Assembly: GCF_026013365.1 (NCBI RefSeq)
Contig: NZ_JAPDOE010000001.1
Coordinates: 62,001 to 126,000, forward strand
Origin: Paenibacillus sp. LS1
GTDB taxonomy: Bacteria; Bacillota; Bacilli; Paenibacillales; Paenibacillaceae
Length of the DNA stretch: 64,000 nucleotides
Direction of reading: 5' to 3'
In this document: positions 54,979 to 61,276 of the stretch, one piece after another
Position numbering within the stretch: the first letter of the stretch is position 1
Layout: each line of letters opens with the position of its first letter
Notes under the pieces: model-generated
Told to the model about the DNA's origin: nothing
The model's database searches: none
What the model saw: only the letters and a program-made list of their open reading frames with translations
Translations under genes and position numbers: made by a program

Positions 54979-54981
54979 GGT

Positions 54982-55007
54982 CATGGAGACTTCACGTCTT
55001 TTTTATG
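54982..55007 (+). terminator. Leader terminator-like hairpin 2
   Basis: AGAC-TTCAC-GTCT followed by T5-6. The stem is short, so this one is weak. Confidence 0.35.
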
Positions 55008-55020
55008 ATGTATATCGATA

Positions 55021-55071
55021 AGCAAGTGTGATGATGCGCGATTGCGGGCATTTTTCACCTTGCTTTTTTTG
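55021..55071 (+). terminator. Leader terminator 3
   Basis: AGCAAG/CTTGCT, GTGA/TCAC and ATGC/GCAT form one long interrupted stem followed by T7, 68 bases before the start codon. Confidence 0.75.
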
Positions 55072-55138
55072 TTGTCTTGTTGTTGTCAGCGTATTAAACC
55101 AATTAAAAAAAATACATATTGGGATAGGAGAATGTAAA

Positions 55139-56377
55139 ATGGGAAAAGCACTAATCATCGGCGCCGGCGGCGTTGCTTCCGTGGCAGTACACAAATGCGT
55201 TCAAAACAGCGAAGTTTTTGAGGAAATCTGCATCGCGAGTCGTACAAAATCCAAATGTGATGAACTCAAAGCCAAGCTGGACGGCGGAAAAACAAAAATT
55301 ACAACAGCACAAGTTGATGCTGACAATGTTGACGAACTGATCGCTCTAATCAACGAAGTTAAACCTGATATCGTTATGAACCTTGCTTTGCCGTATCAAG
55401 ATCTGACCATCATGGATGCTTGCCTTGCAACTAAAACAAATTACATGGACACAGCGAACTATGAGCCACATGATACAGCGAAGTTCGAATACAGCTGGCA
55501 ATGGGATTACAAAGAGCGTTTTGAACAAGCAGGCATCACTGCATTGCTCGGTAGTGGATTTGACCCAGGCGTGACTGGCGTATTCTCCGCTTATGCCCTG
55601 AAGCACTACTTTGACGAAATTGAGTACATCGACATTCTGGACTGCAATGGCGGCGACCACGGCTATCCGTTCGCAACCAACTTCAACCCTGAGATCAACA
55701 TTCGCGAAGTATCAGCGAACGGAAGATACTGGGAGAATGGTGAATGGATCGAAACGAAACCGATGGAAATCAAACGTGTCTACGACTTCAAAGAAGTTGG
55801 CGAGAAAGACATGTACCTGTTGTACCATGAGGAACTGGAATCTTTGGCGAAAAACATGCCAGGTCTGAAACGTATCCGTTTCTTCATGACATTTGGTCAA
55901 AGCTACCTGACTCACTTGAAAGCTCTTGAAAATGTAGGCATGACTTCAATTGAGCCTATCGAATATGAAGGCAAACAAATTATCCCACTGCAATTCCTGA
56001 AAGCAGTACTGCCTGATCCAGCATCTCTTGGACCACGTACTGTGGGTAAAACGAACATCGGTTGTATTTTCAAAGGCAAAAAAGATGGTCAAGACAAAAC
56101 ATATTATGTTTACAATATCTGTGATCACCAAGAGTGCTACAAAGAAGTGGGTTCCCAAGCGATCTCGTACACAACAGGCGTTCCAGCTATGATCGGTGCA
56201 GCAATGGTCATGACAGGAAAATGGAACAAACCAGGCGTATACAATGTAGAAGAGTTCAACCCAGATCCGTTCATGGAAGAGTTGAACAAATGGGGCCTTC
56301 CATGGGTAGAAGACTTCAACCCGGTACTCGTTGATGAGCTGCCAGAAGAAGTTAAAGAATCGGAGCTTGTTCGTTAA
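55139..56377 (+). CDS. Carboxynorspermidine/carboxyspermidine synthase (saccharopine dehydrogenase-like)
   Basis: This 412-residue NADPH enzyme condenses L-aspartate semialdehyde with putrescine or diaminopropane to give carboxyspermidine or carboxynorspermidine, the SpeD/SpeE-independent route to triamines. Seen: Rossmann motif ALIIGAGGVASVAVHKC, SGFDPGVTGVFSAYAL and NGGDHGYPFATNFNPEINIREV-type family blocks. AGGAGAATG lies before the ATG at 55139. The frame is open back to 55028 through a terminator, which is not a real extension. It is 1 bp upstream of the partner decarboxylase gene. Confidence 0.9.
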   Translation: MGKALIIGAGGVASVAVHKCVQNSEVFEEICIASRTKSKCDELKAKLDGGKTKITTAQVDADNVDELIALINEVKPDIVMNLALPYQDLTIMDACLATKTNYMDTANYEPHDTAKFEYSWQWDYKERFEQAGITALLGSGFDPGVTGVFSAYALKHYFDEIEYIDILDCNGGDHGYPFATNFNPEINIREVSANGRYWENGEWIETKPMEIKRVYDFKEVGEKDMYLLYHEELESLAKNMPGLKRIRFFMTFGQSYLTHLKALENVGMTSIEPIEYEGKQIIPLQFLKAVLPDPASLGPRTVGKTNIGCIFKGKKDGQDKTYYVYNICDHQECYKEVGSQAISYTTGVPAMIGAAMVMTGKWNKPGVYNVEEFNPDPFMEELNKWGLPWVEDFNPVLVDELPEEVKESELVR

Positions 56378-56378
56378 A

Positions 56379-57506
56379 ATGCGGTTTGAGCAATTACCGA
56401 CACCATGTTTTGTTGTTGACGAGGCGCTTATCGAGAAAAACCTGAAAATCCTGAACGGTGTTATGCAGCGTACAGGTGCCAAAATCGTACTGGCTCAAAA
56501 AGCATTCTCCATGACTGCGATGTATCCGCTGATTGGAGAATACCTGAGCGGTGCAACGGCGAGCGGTTTGTATGAAGCGCGTCTGGGCCATGAGGAAATG
56601 GGCAAAGAGAATCATGTCTTTGCTCCAGCATACCGCGCAGAAGAGATCGACGAGATTCTCTCCATCTGCGACCACATTATTTTCAATTCATTTTCGCAGC
56701 TTGCAAAATTCAAGGATAAGGCGCTTCAAGCTGGCCGTAAGGTGGGCTTGCGCGTCAACCCTGAATGCTCTACCCAAGAAGGACACGAGATCTACGATCC
56801 GTGTTCTCCGGGTTCGCGTTTTGGTGCGAAACTGGAGGATTTCGATGCAGACCTGTTGGAAGGCGTCTCCGGACTGCACTTCCACACGCTGTGTCAGCAA
56901 AACTCCGACGATCTGGAGACTACGCTGAATGCAGTGGTCGAGAAATTCGGACAATGGTTGCCGCAAATGGAATGGATCAACTTCGGCGGTGGACACCATA
57001 TCACACGTGAAGATTATGATATTCCAAGGTTGGAAGCTTGCATCAAGCGTATGCAGAACGATTATGGTCTGGAAGTATATCTGGAGCCGGGAGAAGCTGT
57101 TGCGCTGAATGCGGGTTATCTGGTGACTTCTGTGCTGGACTTCCATAAGAACGGTATGGACATTGCCATTCTGGATACTTCAGCTACATGCCATATGCCG
57201 GATGTGCTGGAGATGCCATATCGTCCGCCGCTGATCGGTTCGGGAGAAGTGGGCGAGAAAGCCCATCTGTATCGTCTTGGTGGACAAACCTGTCTGTCTG
57301 GTGATGTGATTGGGGATTATTCATTCGATCAACCTTTGCAAGAAGGCGACCGTCTGGTATTCGAGGACATGGCGATCTACTCCATGGTGAAAACCAACAC
57401 GTTTAACGGCATGCCGCTTCCAGCGATTGCAGTTAAACGAAAAGATGGCGATTGCGAAGTTGTCCGTGAATTCGGATATCAGGATTTCAAAATGAGGCTG
57501 GCATAA
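56379..57506 (+). CDS. nspC: Carboxynorspermidine/carboxyspermidine decarboxylase
   Basis: This 375-residue PLP enzyme of the alanine-racemase-fold group decarboxylates carboxy(nor)spermidine to (nor)spermidine. Seen: PLP lysine in VLAQKAFSM, HFHTLCQQN, GGGHHITRED, the EPGEAVALNAG loop and the catalytic Cys region DTSATCHMPDVLEMPYRP. The ATG at 56379 follows the synthase stop by one base; an earlier ATG at 56331 lies within the synthase gene. The ribosome binding site is weak, which suggests translational coupling. Confidence 0.92.
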   Translation: MRFEQLPTPCFVVDEALIEKNLKILNGVMQRTGAKIVLAQKAFSMTAMYPLIGEYLSGATASGLYEARLGHEEMGKENHVFAPAYRAEEIDEILSICDHIIFNSFSQLAKFKDKALQAGRKVGLRVNPECSTQEGHEIYDPCSPGSRFGAKLEDFDADLLEGVSGLHFHTLCQQNSDDLETTLNAVVEKFGQWLPQMEWINFGGGHHITREDYDIPRLEACIKRMQNDYGLEVYLEPGEAVALNAGYLVTSVLDFHKNGMDIAILDTSATCHMPDVLEMPYRPPLIGSGEVGEKAHLYRLGGQTCLSGDVIGDYSFDQPLQEGDRLVFEDMAIYSMVKTNTFNGMPLPAIAVKRKDGDCEVVREFGYQDFKMRLA

Positions 57507-57556
57507 TTACTTCATTATATAGTAAGCATTAATATAGAATTGATTATAAACATAAA

Positions 57557-57587
57557 AAGAAGGGAGCCTGGAGACAGGTTCCCTTTT
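57557..57587 (+). terminator. Terminator after nspC
   Basis: AAGGGAGCCT pairs with AGGTTCCCTT (one G-U) around GGAGAC, then T5. Confidence 0.8.
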
Positions 57588-57671
57588 TAACGTCCAATAA
57601 TGTTTAACGATTAGATTAGAAGATGTTTATTAGCCAGGTTAGATGATGTCTAACCGTTTCCGGGGATTCGG

Positions 57672-57707
57672 TTTCGAGTTCAATTTCGAGTTCAGTTTCG
57701 GATTAAT
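57672..57707. repeat. Short 12-bp tandem repeat at an SDR gene end
   Basis: TTTCGAGTTCAA, TTTCGAGTTCAG and the diverged TTTCGGATTAAT stand in tandem. The third copy includes the SDR stop codon. Confidence 0.6.
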
Positions 57708-58476
57708 TTTGTGGTTTCGAGGCTGCTCGTGCAGCGTACGGAAAAATTGGTTCTCTTAGTTCAAAGTCATATGTTAGCCCATCCACAATGCCGACCACGC
57801 TCTCGCTGTCATACAATTCAAGTAAAAATCCAGCCATTTGTTCCGCCGTATGGAACTTCGGAACTCTGCCTTCATATTCAAACTCGTCTACATTAAAGGA
57901 ATGTTTCGCGAATTCCGTCTCGGTTGCAGCCGGAGCGAGCACTTTGGCCTGCATTGCTGCGTTCTTGCCTTTTAACTCTTGCGCAAGTCCTTCGGTAAAG
58001 GCACTTACATAGAACTTGGTTGCGCAGTAGGTTACAGCATCGGCCACAATCGTATATCCTCCACCAGAGGAGATATTAATGATCTGTGTGCCATCGACAT
58101 CTGCATAATCACGTACATACGGGGAAGAAAGAATCGTAAGAGCTTCTATATTAAGATGTAGCATCTGTTCAATCTTGGGCAGATGTTGTTCGCCAACGGA
58201 AGCGAAATTCCCGAATCCTGCGTTGTTAATCCATGTCTCAATGGAATAAGCCTGAAGACCTTCATAGAATTCATGCACATTAGCGGCAATGGACAGATCC
58301 ACTGTACGAATGACAACATCCAGATCAGGATTGATTTCAGCTACTTTTGCTTTCAATTTGTCCAATTCATCGGTTCTGCGAGCTGCCAGGATCATATTTT
58401 TGCCACGAGCTGCAAAAGCTAAAGCCGCTTCATATCCAATGCCTGAACTGGCACCGGTAATCACTGTGTATTTCAT
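57703..58476 (-). CDS. Short-chain dehydrogenase/reductase (DltE-like)
   Basis: This 257-residue classical SDR has ITGASSGIGYEAAL, WINNAGFG and the active-site Ser-Tyr-Lys with ISSGGGY and YCATKFYVSAF. It resembles the YbbO/DltE group. AGGAGGAG selects the ATG at 58476 over an ATG at 58503. Its promoter has the 19-bp spacer of MerR-activated genes, and the divergent neighbour encodes a MerR regulator. Confidence 0.87.
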   Translation of the reverse strand: MKYTVITGASSGIGYEAALAFAARGKNMILAARRTDELDKLKAKVAEINPDLDVVIRTVDLSIAANVHEFYEGLQAYSIETWINNAGFGNFASVGEQHLPKIEQMLHLNIEALTILSSPYVRDYADVDGTQIINISSGGGYTIVADAVTYCATKFYVSAFTEGLAQELKGKNAAMQAKVLAPAATETEFAKHSFNVDEFEYEGRVPKFHTAEQMAGFLLELYDSESVVGIVDGLTYDFELREPIFPYAARAASKPQN

Positions 58477-58530
58477 GGAAACTCCTCCTGGATCTGATTT
58501 CATTTTTTATTGTGATGTGACCACGAGTTG

Positions 58531-58561
58531 ATTATACTGATTAGAGCTTACTCTAAGTCAA
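58531..58561 (-). promoter_or_regulatory. MerR-type SDR promoter with 19-bp spacer
   Basis: On the minus strand TTGACT (58561-58556), a 19-bp spacer with dyad TTAGAG-N4-CTCTAA, and a perfect -10 TATAAT (58536-58531). Confidence 0.8.
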
Positions 58562-58587
58562 GCAGGAAAATGGAGGGGAGGTTAACC

Positions 58588-58944
58588 ATGCATACCATTG
58601 GTGAAGTGGCAGAATTACTCCATATTAGTGCGCATACGTTGCGTTATTATGAGAAGGAACAGATTGTGATTCCTCTCCGGGATGCCAGTGGAGACAGACG
58701 ATACAACGAGTCACACCTGAAATGGCTACAATTTGTGATCAAATTAAAAGAGACTCAAATGCCCATTGCGATTATTAAGAAGTATGCATCCTTGTTTCAG
58801 GAAGGGGAGCATACGGCGGCAGATCGTTTGAAGCTTCTGGAGGAGCATAAAGAGTCGATCCAAAAACAGATGCACATCCTTAACACAGCCGATGAGATGC
58901 TTGAGCATAAAATTTCGTCGTATCGAACGCTCATCGGACAATGA
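58588..58944 (+). CDS. MerR-family regulator of the divergent SDR gene
   Basis: This 118-residue MerR-family activator has the DNA-binding part HTIGEVAELLHISAHTLRYYEKEQIV and a dimer helix with no Cys. Ligand sensing must therefore use another residue type, unlike many thiol-based MerR proteins. GGAGGGGAGG selects the ATG at 58588. Its dyad lies in the overlapping promoter region and likely activates the SDR gene and controls itself. Confidence 0.87.
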   Translation: MHTIGEVAELLHISAHTLRYYEKEQIVIPLRDASGDRRYNESHLKWLQFVIKLKETQMPIAIIKKYASLFQEGEHTAADRLKLLEEHKESIQKQMHILNTADEMLEHKISSYRTLIGQ

Positions 58945-59035
58945 AGTAACACACACAAATGACGATCTATTTGCCAAAACAGTGATTTTTATTATAGACT
59001 GTTTTTTATCGGTTGTTCATCAAGGGGGAAATGGA

Positions 59036-59908
59036 ATGCATCAAATCAGAAAACAAAAGTCAAACAAGTTAAAGATCCTCTCCAAAGTATTATTGATTAT
59101 CATTGGGGGATTTATAACGGCATATGGTCTGGAAGCCATATTGATCCCGAATAATGTCTCAGATGGTGGTGTCACAGGTCTGAGTATCGTAGGATCACAG
59201 TTGTTCGGATTACCACTAGGGATGCTCATCGGAATTATTAACATTCCATTTGTGTGGCTAGGGTACAAGCAAATCGGTAAAAGCTTCGCGTTATATTCAA
59301 TCATCGGTATTGCTTCACTCGCGATCAGCACCAGTCTGATGCACCATGTTCCAACCATTATTGAAGGCGATACCTTGCTCGTTACGGTTGTCGGCGGGAT
59401 TATCATCGGTTTCGGTATGGGACTTGCATTGCGTAATGGCGGGGCATTGGATGGCATAGATATGCTGGCTGTACTTCTTTCGCGAAAAGTACCTTTTGGA
59501 ACCAGTGATCTCATTCTGTTCCTCAACATGTTTGTCTTTATTGTCGTTTCTACCGTTTTCGGTCTGCAAGGAGCGATCTTGTCAGGACTTGCGTATTTTA
59601 TTGCTTCTAAAGTGATACATATTGTTGAAGAGGGCTTGAGCGGCTCCAAAACGTTTAAAATTATTACGAATCAACCTGAGATTATGGTTGAAACCATTCG
59701 GGACCGACTAGGTCGTGGAGCAACGTATACCGAGGCTTACGGAGGCTACTCTAACGAGCAATTCAAAGAAATCACTTGCGTGATTAACCGGATGGAAGAG
59801 AGTAAAATTAAAGATATCATTCATGAAATTGACCCGACTGCCTTTGTAGTCGTATACGATGTAGCTGAAGTAAGAGGCGGCAATTTCAAAAAGAAAGATA
59901 TTCACTAA
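59036..59908 (+). CDS. YitT-family membrane protein with DUF2179 domain
   Basis: This 290-residue protein has five or six membrane helices (YitT_membrane, DUF161) and a C-terminal cytoplasmic DUF2179 domain at about residues 215-285 (GRGATYTEAYGGYS, IHEIDPTAFVVVYDVAEVRGG). Function is unknown; family members are common in Bacilli. AAGGGGGAAATGG selects the ATG at 59036. An ORF extending upstream overlaps the MerR gene and is not needed. Confidence 0.85.
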   Translation: MHQIRKQKSNKLKILSKVLLIIIGGFITAYGLEAILIPNNVSDGGVTGLSIVGSQLFGLPLGMLIGIINIPFVWLGYKQIGKSFALYSIIGIASLAISTSLMHHVPTIIEGDTLLVTVVGGIIIGFGMGLALRNGGALDGIDMLAVLLSRKVPFGTSDLILFLNMFVFIVVSTVFGLQGAILSGLAYFIASKVIHIVEEGLSGSKTFKIITNQPEIMVETIRDRLGRGATYTEAYGGYSNEQFKEITCVINRMEESKIKDIIHEIDPTAFVVVYDVAEVRGGNFKKKDIH

Positions 59909-59928
59909 TCACGTATTAGTAACTATAA

Positions 59929-59965
59929 AAACGCGCTGAGAGGATCTCTTAGCGCGTTTTTTTGT
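59929..59965 (+). terminator. Terminator after the YitT-family gene
   Basis: AAACGCGCTGAGAG pairs with CTCTTAGCGCGTTT (one mismatch or wobble), then T7. Confidence 0.85.
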
Positions 59966-60016
59966 ATTAGATATATTCTTTATGAGATCCCTCAATGCTA
60001 TTTCCGGCTGCTCCAG

Positions 60017-60691
60017 CTAACATTTTTCACTGAAAATGGTACTGAAACTGCTGTCAACTCCTTCAATAAACAAAGGCACAGCATAAACATTGCCGATGTC
60101 TGACAAATCCTGATTTAAATTCATATCCTCAATAACCAGAATATATTTTCCATCCACACGATCTTTTCCCAGGATCTTCTGATGGAAAGCGATAGCTTCA
60201 TCCTCATGAAGTGAAGAGCCCGCAGAGATCATATCCATGCCAATCGCTCGTAGCGAATCAAACACCATGAGGTAACTGGCAGCAGATGCGGCAAACCCAG
60301 GGTTATGATCACTATAACGAATAGGGTCTGAGGAACGTAGCTTCCCAAAACCTGTGCGTATGAGCAGCAAATCAGAGCCGGCAATTAGGTTCTCATATGG
60401 CGTTAAATCGGCTTTAGTGATCAATTCGTCATCACTTTTGGGAATGTCGAGGATCGAAGGATGATGGAAGATAAAATCGTCAATTGGAATCTCACTCAGT
60501 TTTTTCCCTTTGGGATTAAAGTGCCAAGGCCCATCAATATGAGTGCCGCTATGGTTAAGGGATGTGATGATAAATTGATTGTACTTAGCTCCTTTTTCTA
60601 TACTGGACTGCTGTTGAATCTCAACAGGCGGATTATCTTTGTAAACTGGAGTATTCACGCTAAGAGGATAGGACAAGAGCAGTCGCTTCAT
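60017..60691 (-). CDS. Cyclase/formamidase-family metal hydrolase
   Basis: This 224-residue protein has the metal-binding motif HSGTHIDGPWHF of the cyclase family (PF04199), which includes kynurenine formamidase and isatin hydrolase, and the catalytic His/Glu in AGSSLHEDEAIAFHQ. It hydrolyses an amide or lactam ring; the substrate is unknown. It is a single gene. Confidence 0.85.
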   Translation of the reverse strand: MKRLLLSYPLSVNTPVYKDNPPVEIQQQSSIEKGAKYNQFIITSLNHSGTHIDGPWHFNPKGKKLSEIPIDDFIFHHPSILDIPKSDDELITKADLTPYENLIAGSDLLLIRTGFGKLRSSDPIRYSDHNPGFAASAASYLMVFDSLRAIGMDMISAGSSLHEDEAIAFHQKILGKDRVDGKYILVIEDMNLNQDLSDIGNVYAVPLFIEGVDSSFSTIFSEKC

Positions 60692-60898
60692 TTACCGTAC
60701 TCTCCTTTGTAATCCACGTTCATAGTTTCTAACAAACCCATCTAACATGTAGTGGCTCTTATATATTACACGATCAGATACAGTGCTTGAGCATATAATA
60801 TGTAAGGTTCCTGGTGTTAATGCATAAGCATAGCTCTCTTATGGAAAACTTCTGTAGTACGAATCATTGCATGACTTAATAAATGGGAGGTTTGCATA

Positions 60899-61093
60899 GT
60901 GACAAAGCAGGACCCGCAAGAGCTTTTGAAACAAAAACACGAACTGGATGAGCAAAAAAGACAGTTCACTAATTTTTCCCGAAATATTTCCGGTCATGGT
61001 GAGGTTGAAGCTGGTCAAGAGTTCAGTGTTGACCGGGTACCAGATGACCAAAACCGTATGAAATCGGTTGAGAACAGACGCGGCGAAGTTTAA
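60899..61093 (+). CDS. Small hydrophilic hypothetical protein
   Basis: This 64-residue, highly charged protein has a helical N-terminus (PQELLKQKHELDEQKRQF) and no membrane segment or Cys. It starts with GTG after GGGAGG (GAGGTTTGCATA lies before the GTG) and is closed by its own strong terminator, which supports a real gene. The function is not recognised. Confidence 0.65.
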   Translation: MTKQDPQELLKQKHELDEQKRQFTNFSRNISGHGEVEAGQEFSVDRVPDDQNRMKSVENRRGEV

Positions 61094-61106
61094 AAAGGTA
61101 GAACGT

Positions 61107-61139
61107 AAGCCGATCCTTTTTCATGGATCGGCTTTTTCG
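61107..61139 (+). terminator. Terminator after the small gene
   Basis: AGCCGATCC pairs with GGATCGGCT around TTTTTCAT, followed by T5. Confidence 0.85.
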
Positions 61140-61179
61140 TGCGTAGCATTTTATCGAATAGGAAGATATATGTTGTAGT

Positions 61180-61194
61180 TGAGAATGATTATCG
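61180..61194 (+). promoter_or_regulatory. Fur-like box upstream of the AraC fusion gene
   Basis: TGAGAAT-G-ATTATCG matches the 7-1-7 consensus at 12 of 14 positions, about 85 bp before the ATG at 61277. Confidence 0.6.
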
Positions 61195-61276
61195 ATAGAA
61201 TGGAGAAAAGTGAAAATATCCGCTGATTTTGCTGATTTTTTGCTAACTTAATGGGTTGTGGAAGGTGAAGGAAGAG

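Larger units (their letters stand above)
54672..55071 (+). ncRNA. Long structured leader of the carboxyspermidine operon (orphan riboswitch candidate)
   Basis: About 400 bases without a gene form many helices. These include GGGAAG-TTAATT with AATTAG-CTTTCC (54675-54710), TTTGACC with GGTCAAA (54721-54770) enclosing ACTTCC-ACCA-GGAAGT, GCAAC-TTAC-GTTGC (54780-54793), TTGAG/CTCAA (54802-54818), AAGTTG/CAACTT (54826-54866) enclosing GTGC-AATT-GCAC, and AGAGT/ACTCT (54882-54918). TTTGG (54672-54676) can close the whole domain with CCAAA (54953-54957). CTTTCC occurs at 54705 and 54946, so GGGAAG has two possible partners. Three terminator-like elements follow. I match it to no known class. Confidence 0.6.

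Noticed and set aside
55028..55138. Open frame extending the carboxyspermidine synthase upstream by 37 codons
   Set aside because: It runs through the stem and T7 tract of leader terminator 3, while a good ribosome binding site and the Rossmann start MGKALIIGAGG lie at 55139.
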